A stretch of DNA of 64,000 nt from Paenarthrobacter nicotinovorans (GTDB lineage: Bacteria > Actinomycetota > Actinomycetes > Actinomycetales > Micrococcaceae), in the NCBI RefSeq assembly GCF_007670255.1, contig NZ_SZVS01000002.1:186001-250000 (forward strand). The letters are read 5' to 3'. Below are positions 16,965-25,669 of the stretch, in pieces (positions within the stretch are counted from its first letter, which is position 1; every line of letters starts with the position of its first letter). The notes beneath the pieces are model-generated. The model had not been told where the DNA came from, searched no databases, and saw only the letters and a program-made list of their open reading frames with translations. The position numbers and the translations under genes were made by a program.

Positions 16965-17012
16965 TTTTCCACATAGGGCACTTCCCTTCGCAGGGGCGTC
17001 AAAGGCCGCCGG

Positions 17013-17018
17013 TACAGT
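17013..17018 (+). promoter_or_regulatory. -10 element placing menC on a leaderless mRNA
   Basis: TACAGT ends six bases before the menC ATG, so transcription should start at or next to the start codon. No Shine-Dalgarno sequence precedes this ATG. Confidence 0.5.
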
Positions 17019-17024
17019 GGCACT

Positions 17025-18044
17025 ATGCCTGAACGCCTCCCTGAGCTTGAAGAACTCCTTGATTCCGCTTACGTGGTCTCGTTGCCTATGCGCGTGAAGT
17101 TCCGGGGCATCATGGAGCGCGAGACTCTCCTGTTGCGCGGGCCGCTGGGGTGGGGAGAATTCTGTCCGTTCCCGGAATACGACGACGACGAATCCTCCCG
17201 CTGGTTGGCGGCCGCCTTGGAGGCGGGCTGGCTGGGGTTCCCGGAACCTCTGCGCGCCGAGGTTCCGGTTAATGCGACGGTGCCGGCAGTTTCTGCTGAT
17301 CGCGTTCCCGACGTCCTGGGCAGGTTCGGGCGCGTGGATGCTGTCAAAATCAAAGTCGCTGAAAAGGGACAACAGCTGTCCGATGACCTCGCGCGAGTGG
17401 CAGCCGTCCGACGGGCCCTTCCTGAGGCCGCGATCAGGGTCGACGCCAACGGTGGCTGGGATGTGGAGCAGGCCGTTGAAGCACTCGGGGCGCTCGCTCC
17501 ATACGGGCTTGAATACGCCGAACAACCTGTTCCCACCATTGATGGATTGGCTGAGGTGCGGCGGCGGGTATCTTCCACAGCGACCCCTGTCCGCATTGCC
17601 GCAGATGAGAGTGTGCGCAAGGAAGATGACCCCTTGCGCGTGGCACGCGCTGGAGCCGCCGACCTCATCGTGGTCAAGGTGGCGCCCCTCGGAGGAGTGC
17701 GGCGGGCCTTGGCCATCGTCGAACAATCCGGGCTGCCCGCCGTCGTCAGTTCCGCCTTGGACACCTCCGTGGGTATCCGTGGAGGCCTTGCGCTCGCGGC
17801 CGCGCTTCCCGCGTTGCCATACGCTTGCGGCCTGGGCACAGTTTCGCTCTTTGCATCGGACATCACCCGGGATCCGCTGGTAGCCGACGACGGCGCCATC
17901 CGGTTGCGGGAGGTCAGCGCCGACGCCGGGCTGCTGGAGCAGTTCGCGGCCTCCGGGGAACGCCGGGATTGGTGGCTGGACCGGCTCCGGCGCGTCCACG
18001 CCGTCTTGGCCACGGACCAGCACGGGTTGTTCACCGGGTCTTAA
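17025..18044 (+). CDS. menC: o-Succinylbenzoate synthase
   Basis: A 339-residue enolase-superfamily enzyme that dehydrates SHCHC to o-succinylbenzoate in menaquinone biosynthesis. Catalytic features appear in order: VKIKVA (Lys of the KxK pair), VDANGGW (metal-binding Asp), EQP (metal Glu), ADES (metal Asp) and VVKVAPLGG (second catalytic Lys). The length fits actinobacterial MenC. menD lies 3.1 kb downstream, with phoX and a SOUL gene between, so the genes are not one operon. The product is cytoplasmic. Confidence 0.9.
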   Translation: MPERLPELEELLDSAYVVSLPMRVKFRGIMERETLLLRGPLGWGEFCPFPEYDDDESSRWLAAALEAGWLGFPEPLRAEVPVNATVPAVSADRVPDVLGRFGRVDAVKIKVAEKGQQLSDDLARVAAVRRALPEAAIRVDANGGWDVEQAVEALGALAPYGLEYAEQPVPTIDGLAEVRRRVSSTATPVRIAADESVRKEDDPLRVARAGAADLIVVKVAPLGGVRRALAIVEQSGLPAVVSSALDTSVGIRGGLALAAALPALPYACGLGTVSLFASDITRDPLVADDGAIRLREVSADAGLLEQFAASGERRDWWLDRLRRVHAVLATDQHGLFTGS

Positions 18045-18119
18045 CCGGGCAGACCTCTCAGCGTTGGATTGCGCTGAAAGGCTCGTCGGGATCCTCGTAC
18101 ACACTCTGGAAGGTCCCCC

Positions 18120-20210
18120 ATGTCTGAAACCACCGGCCGCAAGTTCCCGCTGCTGCCCATGCTCGGCCACACCAAGGGCAAGCGCAGTGCAGTGACGTGT
18201 GCGCTCAAGTGCGACAACGCCTGCGCAGGCGATGTCTGCAACACCAGCACCAACGGCTACTTCCGCGATATTGCCTCCACGGCGATGTCCCGCCGCGCGG
18301 CCCTGGGCCTGGGCGCGGCAGGTGCGCTCGCCGTCGTTCTTGGAGGTGCCGTTACCGGTACCGATTCCGCCGTCGCCGATGCCGGTAACGGACTGTCTGA
18401 CGCTGCAAAGAAGGGCTTCGACAAGTCCAAGCTCCAGTTCACGGCCATCAAGCCTGTTGACGCCGCCGTCGATGCCTTCACCGTTCCTGAAGGCTTCGAC
18501 TGGAACCCCATCATCCGCTGGGGTGACCCGCTGTTTGCGGACTCGCCCGCGTTCGACATCACCAAGCAGACGGCCGCTGCCCAGGCACGCCAGTTCGGCT
18601 ACAACAACGACTACACCGACATCCTGCCGATCCCCGATTCCAAGGATCGCCGTGCCGTGCTCTTCACCAACCACGAGTACACCAACGAGAACATCATGCT
18701 GCCGGTTGGCTTCGATGCAGCCGAAGCACGCGCCATTGGCCGCGCCGCACATGGCCTTGCAGTTGTAGAGCTGGAGCGCAAAAACAAGAACAAGCCGTGG
18801 AGCTACGTCCAAGGTGCTGCCCTGAACCGGCGTTTCCTCACCGACACGGTCTATGAACTGACCGGTCCGGCTGCAGGCACCAACTTGGTCAAGACCATCG
18901 ATGACCCCGCGGGCCGCTGGATCAAGGGGACCTTGGGCAACTGCTCGGGTGGCACCACTCCTTGGGGCACCATCCTTTCCGGTGAGGAAAACTTCAACGG
19001 ATACTTTGCCGCTCCCGGAACCAGCGACGCAGACAAGCGCTACGGTCTCTCGTCGAAGCCGACCACCCGCCAGTGGGAGCTCGACGAACCCCGCTTCGAT
19101 ACCCGCAACTCCGGATACGCCAACGAAAGCAACCGCTTTGGCTGGATCGTGGAAGTCGATCCGTTCGACCCCACTTCCACACCCAAGAAACACTCCGCCA
19201 TGGGGCGTTTCAAGCACGAGGGCGCCAACGTCATTCTTGCCCCGGATGGCCGCGTTGTGGCCTACATGGGTGACGACGAGCGCTTCGATTACCTTTATAA
19301 GTTCGTCTCCAAGGGCAAGTACAAGCCCGGCGACTCCAAGGCAGCTCGCAAGAACAACATGAGCCTGCTCTCCGAAGGTGACCTGTACGTTGCCCGCTTC
19401 ACTGGCGACTCGCCTGCCGCCGAGATCGACGGCAGCGGCAAGCTTCCCGCCGACGGAGCATTTGACGGTTCGGGCGAGTGGCTGCCCCTGGTGGTTGGCG
19501 GAGCGTCCGCCGTTCCGGGGATGTCCGTGGCTGAAGTTCTTGTCTACACCCGTCTGGCCGCCGACAAGGTTGGCCCTACCAAGATGGACCGGTGCGAAGA
19601 CGTCCAGCCCAGCCTGCTCACCGGCAAGATCTACGTGGCCTGCACCAACAACTCTGACCGTGGCAAGGCCGGCAAGGAAGGCGCGACGGAGGTCAACCCG
19701 CGCACTCTGAACCGGGACGGCCACATCGTGGAAATCACCGAGGCCCCGGGCCAGACCGGGACCAAGTTCAACTGGACCCTCCTGCTGGTTGCAGGCGACC
19801 CGTCCAAGAACAGCTCCACGTACTTCTCGGGGTTCCCGGCCGACAAGGTCTCGCCGATTTCCTGCCCGGACAACGTGGCTTTCGACTCCGTGGGCAACCT
19901 CTGGATCTCCACGGACGGTGCTCCGTCAACCATCGGTTACAACGATGGTCTGTTCAAGGTCACCCTCGAAGGCCCGGAGCGCGGCAAAGTGGAACAGTTC
20001 CTGGCTGTTCCCCGCGATGCCGAGACCTGTGGTCCGATCGTCCACGATGAGGAGCGCACGGTGTTCGTCGCCGTCCAGCACCCGGGCGAAGAAGGCACGT
20101 TCGACGCGCCCCACTCGTACTTCCCGGATTACGTGCCTGCCGGAGCTACTCCTGCGCCTGGCGCGGTGCGGGCACCCCGCCCGTCCATCGTGCAGGTGTT
20201 CCGTAAGTAA
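18120..20210 (+). CDS. PhoX-family phosphatase, Tat-exported
   Basis: A 696-residue PhoX/DUF839 protein. The long N-terminus holds CALKCDNACAGDVCN, then a twin-arginine signal, SRRAALGLGAAGALAVVLGG, ending near residue 85. The body has typical PhoX segments: the repeated short linkers, the NCSGGTTPWGTILSGEE stretch, and GRFKHEGANVILAPDGRVVAYMGDDE. PhoX enzymes are calcium- and iron-dependent alkaline phosphatases that release phosphate from esters outside the cell. A strong hairpin at 20220 follows the stop. PhoB-type control is usual for the family, but I see no clear Pho box. I call the family, not a tested activity. Confidence 0.85.
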   Translation: MSETTGRKFPLLPMLGHTKGKRSAVTCALKCDNACAGDVCNTSTNGYFRDIASTAMSRRAALGLGAAGALAVVLGGAVTGTDSAVADAGNGLSDAAKKGFDKSKLQFTAIKPVDAAVDAFTVPEGFDWNPIIRWGDPLFADSPAFDITKQTAAAQARQFGYNNDYTDILPIPDSKDRRAVLFTNHEYTNENIMLPVGFDAAEARAIGRAAHGLAVVELERKNKNKPWSYVQGAALNRRFLTDTVYELTGPAAGTNLVKTIDDPAGRWIKGTLGNCSGGTTPWGTILSGEENFNGYFAAPGTSDADKRYGLSSKPTTRQWELDEPRFDTRNSGYANESNRFGWIVEVDPFDPTSTPKKHSAMGRFKHEGANVILAPDGRVVAYMGDDERFDYLYKFVSKGKYKPGDSKAARKNNMSLLSEGDLYVARFTGDSPAAEIDGSGKLPADGAFDGSGEWLPLVVGGASAVPGMSVAEVLVYTRLAADKVGPTKMDRCEDVQPSLLTGKIYVACTNNSDRGKAGKEGATEVNPRTLNRDGHIVEITEAPGQTGTKFNWTLLLVAGDPSKNSSTYFSGFPADKVSPISCPDNVAFDSVGNLWISTDGAPSTIGYNDGLFKVTLEGPERGKVEQFLAVPRDAETCGPIVHDEERTVFVAVQHPGEEGTFDAPHSYFPDYVPAGATPAPGAVRAPRPSIVQVFRK

Positions 20211-20219
20211 CTGATCCGC

Positions 20220-20260
20220 AGAAGCGCTCCCTTATCTCGTGGAGATAGGGGAGCGCTTCT
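20220..20260 (+). terminator. 19-bp hairpin terminator after phoX
   Basis: Bases 20220-20238 pair with 20242-20260 around a GTG loop, with one G·T wobble (AGAAGCGCTCCC on the left arm). It lies 9 bases after the phoX stop. No long T-run follows. Confidence 0.7.
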
Positions 20261-20268
20261 GCGCTCCT

Positions 20269-20450
20269 GACGCTCGCTCACATCCCCGGTGTTTGGGCGT
20301 GACGCTCGCTCACATTCCCGGTGTTTGGGCTGGACGCTCGCTCACATTCCGCGCGTTTGGGCCTGATGCTCGCTCACGTTCCGCGTGTTTGGGCTTGACG
20401 CTCGCTCACGTTCCGCGTGTTTGGGCTTGACGCTCGCTCACGTTCCCGGA
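20269..20450. repeat. Intergenic array of 32-bp tandem repeats (five full units and a partial sixth)
   Basis: Units start at 20269, 20301, 20333, 20365 and 20397, each exactly 32 bases, with a partial sixth from 20429. The first half is GACGCTCGCTCACRTTCC; the second ends in GTTTGGGC plus two or three variable bases. Both halves are shared between units, so these are not CRISPR spacers. The reverse complement of the first half also heads the repeats at 21075 and 22909. No translated product is likely. Confidence 0.9.
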
Positions 20451-20492
20451 CTCTGGCGGGCGGCGCGACACCGGCGTAGGGTCAATCCCACC

Positions 20493-21068
20493 ATGACTGA
20501 ACAGCAGCCGTATGATCTGGTCAAGCGCTATCCTCACTTCGAACTGCGCCGGTATCCGGCGCATGTTCTCGCGGAGGTGCAAGTGCATGCCGCGTTTGAT
20601 CGCGCGGCAAACGAGGCCTTCCGCTCCCTCTTCAACTACATCAGCGGCAGTAACAAGGCCCGGCAGAAGCTGTCAATGACCGCGCCCGTTCTGCAAGAGA
20701 ACGCATCATCCGAGGAAATGGTCATGACGGCGCCCGTTCTGCTGAGCGGTCCTATCCCGAGAGGCGAAGACGAAGACTACGTCGTGGCTTTCGTCCTGCC
20801 GCCTGGAGTGACAGTAGATAGCGCCCCTGTCCCTGACGAACCCAGGGTCAAAATCCGCGAGGTACCAGGGTCCTTGACGGCTGTCGCCCGGTTCTCTGGG
20901 AGTGGATCAGCTACAGCGTTTCAACGTCATAGTGTTGCGCTGCTTGAGGCCCTCCGGTTGGCTGGCCTGTCGCCTGTAGGGGCTCCGCGGTTCGCACGTT
21001 TCGATCCTCCCTTCAAACCATGGTTCCTTCGCCACAACGAGGTCGTGATCGACGTCGAAGAGCCGTGA
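20493..21068 (+). CDS. SOUL-family heme-binding protein
   Basis: A 191-residue SOUL/HBP-like protein. It starts YDLVKRYPHFELRRYPAHVLAEV, the usual opening strand of this fold. The signature KLSMTAPV lies near residue 59, with a second VMTAPVLL, and the C-terminus ends in RFDPPFKPWFLRHNEVVIDVE. Family members bind heme or other tetrapyrroles, but a bacterial role is not settled. It is cytoplasmic by sequence. It sits between two inverted sets of the same 32-bp intergenic repeat. ATG 20493 is used; longer frames run into the array. Confidence 0.85.
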   Translation: MTEQQPYDLVKRYPHFELRRYPAHVLAEVQVHAAFDRAANEAFRSLFNYISGSNKARQKLSMTAPVLQENASSEEMVMTAPVLLSGPIPRGEDEDYVVAFVLPPGVTVDSAPVPDEPRVKIREVPGSLTAVARFSGSGSATAFQRHSVALLEALRLAGLSPVGAPRFARFDPPFKPWFLRHNEVVIDVEEP

Positions 21069-21074
21069 CAGCGG

Positions 21075-21157
21075 GGATGTGCGTGAGGGTTGGCCGGAAG
21101 GTGGGGGGATGTGCGTGAGGGTTGGCCGGAAGGTGGGGGATGTGAGCGAGCGTTGGG
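21075..21157. repeat. Second copy set of the 32-bp intergenic repeat, opposite orientation
   Basis: Two units start at about 21075 and 21107 (GGATGTGCGTGAGGGTTGG, then CCGGAAGGTGGGG), and a partial third, GATGTGAGCGAGCGTTGGG, ends at 21157. The head matches the reverse complement of the 20269 array. The last unit overlaps the likely -35 region of menD. Confidence 0.75.
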
Positions 21158-21173
21158 AAGTGACGGGCACCCA

Positions 21174-21179
21174 TAGACT
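21174..21179 (+). promoter_or_regulatory. -10 element for a leaderless menD transcript
   Basis: TAGACT lies six bases before the menD GTG. A weak TTGGGA at 21153-21158 could be the -35, at the end of the repeat set. Confidence 0.45.
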
Positions 21180-21185
21180 GGAACG

Positions 21186-22895
21186 GTGACTTCCCAGGAC
21201 TCTCTGACATCCGTCGCCGCCGCCCGGATCGCCGTAACTGCACTGCTCGACGGCGGCGTGCGGCACGCCGTGGTGGCGCCGGGTTCGCGGTCCGCACCGA
21301 TGGCGTATGCGCTCGCTGAAGCGGAAGCAGCCGGCCGGATCCGGCTCCACGTCCGGATCGACGAACGCGACGCGGGATTCACGGCGCTCGGCCTGGCTCT
21401 CTCCTCGGAGGCTCCCGTCGCCGTCCTGACGACCTCCGGCACGGCGGTGGGAAACCTGCTGCCCGCTGTGATGGAAGCAAACCATTCGGCCGTTCCGGTA
21501 GTCGTCATTTCGGCGGACCGCCCCGAAGAACTCCACGGTACCGGGGCGAACCAGACCACCATCCAACTGGACCTTTTCGGCGAGCACGTTCGCTTCGCCG
21601 TCGACGTCGCCGCGGGGGAGAATCCGCAGAAAGCCGTGGCCACCGCACTTTACGCCGCCACGGGCGCGCTCGAGGATACTCCGCCCGGGCCCGTCCAAGT
21701 GAACCTGGCGTTCCGCGATCCGCTGATCCCCGGGGCGGGAGACGCCCTGCCGGACGCACAAGGACACGGCGTGTTTCATTACGACGCCGGCCCCCAGGCT
21801 TTGGACCTTCCGGCAGCACCCAGCGACCTCCCCGAGAGACGTACCGTGGTCCTCGCAGGCCACGACGCCGGTCCCGTAGCCGAAGCCTTTGCCCGCGCGC
21901 ACGGCCTTCCGTTGCTGGCGGAACCGTCCTCGAATGCACGCTTCGGACCCAACGCCGTGGGCCCATACAGGGTGTTGCTGGAGCACTTTGGCCCGGATTC
22001 GCCAAACCGAATCGAACGCGTGGTCCTCTTCGGGCGGGCCACGCTGTCACGCCCTGTTGCAGCACTTCTGGCCCGCGAATCCGTGGAATCCGCGATCTAC
22101 CAGCCCGTGCCGGTCGCTTGGTATGAGGCCGGTCGCCGCCGGGAAACACCCGTGGAGACGCTCCCGGAACTGGCGGATTTTGCAGGCCGTGGATCCGCGG
22201 AATGGCTGGATTCCTGGCTTCTTGCCGGGGCCGCTGCCCAACACGCCCTGGACGGAGTCCTCGCGGGGGAGCGCGCGGCAAACGGTCCCTCCGTGGGCGC
22301 AGCCGTGTGGGAACATTCGCGCGGGGGACTGGTGCTGGGCTCCTCCAACGGCATCCGGGACGTCGACCTCGCCGGCCAACCGCACCACGAACCCATCGCC
22401 ACCGTCTACGCCAACCGCGGCCTCGCCGGCATCGATGGCACCATCGCCACGGCCACGGGAATCGCACTGGGCAGCGGACGCGAAACTACCGTCCTGCTGG
22501 GCGATGTCACCTTCCTGCACGACGCCGGTGGACTGCTCCTGGGCCATGGCGAACCAACCCCGGATCTCCGCATCGTGGTGCTCAACGACTCCGGGGGAGC
22601 TATCTTCAGCCTTCTCGAACACGGCGCGGTGGAAGACTCGGGCGCGTACGGCACCGCCGTCGAACGCTTCTTTGGCACGCCGCACTCAGTGGACATTGCG
22701 GCACTCGCGGCGGCGTACGGCGTCGGGCACCAAGCGGTAAGTACGACGGCGGAACTCGCCGACGCACTTAGGGCGCCGCTGAAGGGCCGCACCATTGTGG
22801 AAGTGCGCGTGGACCGGGCAGGGCTGCGTGGACTTCATGCCCGGATCAAGGAAGCGATCAGCGCGGCCGTTGGCCAGGTTTTGACAGCCGGTTGA
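21186..22895 (+). CDS. menD: SEPHCHC synthase, thiamine diphosphate-dependent
   Basis: A 569-residue MenD that joins isochorismate and the succinyl-semialdehyde unit of 2-oxoglutarate, the first committed step of menaquinone synthesis. N-terminal GVRHAVVAPGSRSAPM and DERDAGFTALGLA, which contains the catalytic Glu, match the family. The C-terminal ThDP and metal site is GDVTFLHDAGGLLLG with NDSGGAIF after it. Length is typical. The GTG start has a -10 hexamer six bases upstream and no ribosome-binding site. The convergent ABC transporter gene is separated by a 15-bp hairpin. Confidence 0.92.
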   Translation: MTSQDSLTSVAAARIAVTALLDGGVRHAVVAPGSRSAPMAYALAEAEAAGRIRLHVRIDERDAGFTALGLALSSEAPVAVLTTSGTAVGNLLPAVMEANHSAVPVVVISADRPEELHGTGANQTTIQLDLFGEHVRFAVDVAAGENPQKAVATALYAATGALEDTPPGPVQVNLAFRDPLIPGAGDALPDAQGHGVFHYDAGPQALDLPAAPSDLPERRTVVLAGHDAGPVAEAFARAHGLPLLAEPSSNARFGPNAVGPYRVLLEHFGPDSPNRIERVVLFGRATLSRPVAALLARESVESAIYQPVPVAWYEAGRRRETPVETLPELADFAGRGSAEWLDSWLLAGAAAQHALDGVLAGERAANGPSVGAAVWEHSRGGLVLGSSNGIRDVDLAGQPHHEPIATVYANRGLAGIDGTIATATGIALGSGRETTVLLGDVTFLHDAGGLLLGHGEPTPDLRIVVLNDSGGAIFSLLEHGAVEDSGAYGTAVERFFGTPHSVDIAALAAAYGVGHQAVSTTAELADALRAPLKGRTIVEVRVDRAGLRGLHARIKEAISAAVGQVLTAG

Positions 22896-22908
22896 ACCAT
22901 TTTCCGCC

Positions 22909-22958
22909 GGGATGTGAGCGAGCGTCGGGGGTAAGCCGGGGGGGATGTGAGAGAGCGT
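22909..22958. repeat. Third copy set of the intergenic repeat
   Basis: GGGATGTGAGCGAGCGT at 22909-22925 and GGGATGTGAGAGAGCGT at 22942-22958 are 33 bases apart. They share the head of the 21075 repeats in the same orientation and lie just after menD. Confidence 0.7.
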
Positions 22959-22968
22959 GGGAAACGGA

Positions 22969-23003
22969 AGGCGGGCGGCACCCTTGTGGGGTGCCGCCCG
23001 CCT
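22969..23003. terminator. 15-bp perfect hairpin between convergent genes
   Basis: AGGCGGGCGGCACCC (22969-22983) pairs perfectly with 22989-23003 around TTGTG. It lies between the stops of menD (plus) and the ABC ATPase (minus), so it may serve both. Confidence 0.7.
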
Positions 23004-23021
23004 CTCGTCGAGCCGGAAGAC

Positions 23022-23816
23022 TTACGCTTCCTCGACGCTGATGTGCGTCGGGTCAAGGACGCGGCGCAGGAATTCCTTGGTACGGGGCTGGGTGGGGGCG
23101 CTGATGACCTGCTCGGCCGGGCCTTCCTCCACGACAACGCCGGCATCCATGAAGACGACGCGGTCGGCCACTTCCCGGGCGAAGCCCATTTCGTGGGTGA
23201 CCACCAGCATGGTCATACCTTCCTGGGCCAGCTTCCGCATGACGGCGAGGACGTCGCCCACGGTTTCAGGGTCCAGCGCGGAGGTGGGCTCATCGAAAAG
23301 CATGAGCTTGGGGTCCATGGACAGCGCCCGCGCGATGGCCACGCGCTGCTGCTGGCCACCGGAGAGCTGGTCCGGGAAACGGTCCGCCAAGTGTCCCAGG
23401 CCGACGCGTTCCAGATTGTGGCGTGCTACCTCGCCGGCTTCGGACTTGGACCGCTTGAGCACCTTCATCTGCGAGATGGTGCAGTTGTCCAGCACGCTCA
23501 GGTGCGGGAACAGGTTGAAGTGCTGGAAAACCATTCCGACGCTTTGGCGCATCTTGTTGAGGTCGACGTCGGGATCGGTGGCCTCGAATTCGCCAACGTT
23601 GATGGTGCCGGCGTTGGGGTGTTCCAGCAGATTGACGCAGCGCAGGAGGGTGGACTTGCCGGAGCCCGACGGGCCGATCAGGCAGACTACCTGGCCCGGT
23701 TCCACGGTCAGTGAAATGCCCTTGAGGACCTCGTTGCTGCCGTAGGACTTGCGGAGGTCCTTGATGTCGACGCCGGCGGCGCGAACGGCGGCCGTGCTCC
23801 CAGTGGAGTTGTTCAT
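23022..23816 (-). CDS. Amino-acid ABC transporter ATP-binding protein (GlnQ type)
   Basis: A 264-residue polar amino-acid uptake ATPase. Walker [10 protein letters not shown] is near residue 48, the Q-loop follows in [11 protein letters not shown], the signature is LSGGQQQR, and Walker [13 protein letters not shown] is followed by the switch His in THEMGFA. It is the last gene of a three-gene minus-strand operon with the permease and binding protein. The FNLFPH loop and the gene order fit glutamine/glutamate-type systems, but the exact amino acid is not readable. Confidence 0.9.
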   Translation of the reverse strand: MNNSTGSTAAVRAAGVDIKDLRKSYGSNEVLKGISLTVEPGQVVCLIGPSGSGKSTLLRCVNLLEHPNAGTINVGEFEATDPDVDLNKMRQSVGMVFQHFNLFPHLSVLDNCTISQMKVLKRSKSEAGEVARHNLERVGLGHLADRFPDQLSGGQQQRVAIARALSMDPKLMLFDEPTSALDPETVGDVLAVMRKLAQEGMTMLVVTHEMGFAREVADRVVFMDAGVVVEEGPAEQVISAPTQPRTKEFLRRVLDPTHISVEEA

Positions 23817-23827
23817 GACTGTCCTGC

Positions 23828-24619
23828 CTATCGCTTGGTCCGCGCGGAGCGGCTTTCGAACTTCCTTGCAAGGAGGCTCAACGGGATGGTGATGACCAAG
23901 TAGAAAGCACCAGCCACGAGCAAGGGGGTAAGTCCTGCACCGAGGCTCGAGATGCCGTCACGGCCGAACTTGGTGAGCTCGTACTGGGAAGCCGTAAGGC
24001 CCAGGACGTAGATCAGCGAGGAGTCCTTGGTGAGCAGGATGATCTCGTTGGTCAGCGGGGGAAGGACGATCTTGAACGCCTGCGGAATGACGATCGAAAC
24101 CATCGCCCGCCAGTGCGGCATGCCCAGCGAACGGGCTGCTTCCATCTGTCCCTTGGGCACGGCCTGCAGGCCTGCGCGGAGGGTTTCAGCGATGTAGGCC
24201 GAAGCCACCATGCCCAACGAAACCATGACCACCACGTTGACGTCCCACTGGACACCGAAGGCCAGCGGGACACCGTAGCCGAAGGCAATGAAGACCAGTA
24301 GGGCAGGGACGCCACGGAAGAACTCGATGTAGCCGGTGGCGATCCAGCGGTACAGCGGGAAGGAGGAGAGCTTCATCAACGCGAGCAGGAGGCCGCCGGA
24401 CAAGCCCACCACGAAGGCCAGCGCTGTGTAGATGAGGGTGTTCTTGAGGCCCACCAGGAAAATGTCCGGGAACATCGGGCCGATCTTGGCGAAATTGAAG
24501 ACGCTGTTACCGATCGTCTTCCAGTCCACGGCAAGGATCACTGCGGCCAGGACCACAACGAAGATGCCCGCCTGGACGTACAAACTGACTTTGGCTCGTT
24601 GACGTGCAGTCATTGCCAT
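23828..24619 (-). CDS. Amino-acid ABC transporter permease
   Basis: A 263-residue permease of the His/Glu/Gln/Arg type with about five membrane segments. The EAA loop reads [23 protein letters not shown], the pattern typical of this subfamily. ATG 24619 gives a short basic N-terminus; ATG 24613 is almost equivalent, and the frame to 24661 would run into a hairpin. It is separated from the ATPase by 11 bases. Only one permease is present, so a homodimer is likely. Confidence 0.88.
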   Translation of the reverse strand: MAMTARQRAKVSLYVQAGIFVVVLAAVILAVDWKTIGNSVFNFAKIGPMFPDIFLVGLKNTLIYTALAFVVGLSGGLLLALMKLSSFPLYRWIATGYIEFFRGVPALLVFIAFGYGVPLAFGVQWDVNVVVMVSLGMVASAYIAETLRAGLQAVPKGQMEAARSLGMPHWRAMVSIVIPQAFKIVLPPLTNEIILLTKDSSLIYVLGLTASQYELTKFGRDGISSLGAGLTPLLVAGAFYLVITIPLSLLARKFESRSARTKR

Positions 24620-24646
24620 GGTGTTCTCACATTCATGTTGCGCAGC

Positions 24647-24680
24647 CGGGCCCCGAAACAACGTATCGTTTCGGGGCCCG
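24647..24680 (-). terminator. Perfect 13-bp hairpin between binding-protein and permease genes
   Basis: CGGGCCCCGAAAC (24647-24659) pairs with 24668-24680 around an eight-base loop. It lies inside the operon, after the binding protein. Such hairpins often protect the upstream mRNA or cause partial termination, giving more binding protein than permease. Confidence 0.65.
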
Positions 24681-24713
24681 CCTGCGTGGATCTCGGGAGA
24701 GCCGGGGCTCGGA

Positions 24714-25511
24714 CTACTTGGTGGCTTCGCCGAACCAGGTGGTCTGGAACTTCTTCAGGGAGCCGTCGTCAGTGATGCGCTTCAGGGTGCCGTTCACGGC
24801 GTCTGCCATGGCGGTGTTGCCCTTCTTGATGGCGATGCCCAGCTTCTCACCCGTCGCGTAGTCCTCAACGCGCTTCAGGTTCGAATCGTCCTTGATGGCG
24901 TAGCCAAGAACGGACTGGTTGCCGATGGCGGCGTCGATGGTGCCGGCCTTGAGGGCCTGGACCAGCAAGCCGGAGTCCTCGAACTGCTGCGCGTCGATGC
25001 CCTTGTCCTTGGCGTACTGGGCACCCGTGGTCGCCTGCTGGACGCCGACCTTCTTGCCCTTGGCACCGTCGATGTTGTTGATGCCCGAGGAGGAGGTGGC
25101 CACGAGGGTCAGGTCATCGTCCAGGTACGGGTTGGAGAAGTCCATGACGTTCTTGCGGACGTCCGTGATGGAGATCGAGGAGATGGAGACGTCGCAGCCG
25201 GTCAGTGCGGTGCCGGTCTCGATGGCCTCGAAGGAGCTGTCCACCACGTTGAGTTCTGCCTTGATGTCCTTGGCAATCTCTGCAGCGATGTCCATGTCGA
25301 AGCCGACAATCTTGCCGTCCTTCTGGAATTCGAAGGGCTCGTAGGGGACATCCGAGCATACAGTCAGCTTGCCGGCGTTGATGAGCTTCAGGCCCGAGCC
25401 ATCGGAGGCCGCGGGGGTGGAGGAACCACCACAGGCGGTGAGGGCCAATGCGCCGGCTGCGAGCACGGCGGCAATCTTGGTGCCGGACAGAACCGAACGG
25501 GAGATCTGCAT
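24714..25511 (-). CDS. Amino-acid ABC transporter substrate-binding lipoprotein
   Basis: A 265-residue family 3 binding protein. A lipoprotein signal ends LTAC (Cys about residue 27), followed by a Ser/Ala linker. The mature start, KLTVCSDVPYEPFEFQKDGKIVGFD, and the later GTALTGCDVSISSISIT and GKKVGVQQATTGAQYAK segments are typical. It is probably anchored to the outer leaflet of the membrane and feeds the permease at 23828. AAAGG lies upstream of the start. The first gene of the operon, it has a TACACT hexamer at 25557-25562 on the minus strand as a possible -10. Confidence 0.9.
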   Translation of the reverse strand: MQISRSVLSGTKIAAVLAAGALALTACGGSSTPAASDGSGLKLINAGKLTVCSDVPYEPFEFQKDGKIVGFDMDIAAEIAKDIKAELNVVDSSFEAIETGTALTGCDVSISSISITDVRKNVMDFSNPYLDDDLTLVATSSSGINNIDGAKGKKVGVQQATTGAQYAKDKGIDAQQFEDSGLLVQALKAGTIDAAIGNQSVLGYAIKDDSNLKRVEDYATGEKLGIAIKKGNTAMADAVNGTLKRITDDGSLKKFQTTWFGEATK

Positions 25512-25669
25512 GTGTTTTACCTTTTGTTGCGGTGGATGCTGAACTGAGTCGGTTTTAGTGTAGCCCCGAACATGAGATGTGCATCACAGGAAACGAAGTT
25601 TCACTATTAGATAACCAGTTTACGCGCTTATCAACCACCGCAACAGAAGCTCTGTCTGGAATCCCAGAT

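Noticed and set aside
16899..19724. A 941-codon open frame on the minus strand over menC and phoX
   Set aside because: High GC keeps frames open. The plus strand holds two clear genes with conserved motifs, and the minus-strand product has no recognisable motif.
20239..20430. Small coding frame of 63 codons through the repeat array
   Set aside because: It starts inside the phoX hairpin and is made only of intergenic repeat, with a 32-base period that shifts frame.
20269..20450. CRISPR array
   Set aside because: The 32-base period first suggested one, but the second half of each unit is also conserved, so there are no unique spacers. No cas genes are nearby.
25655..25668. Terminator after menF (TCTGG AATC CCAGA)
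   Set aside because: A five-base stem with no T-run is too weak to support.
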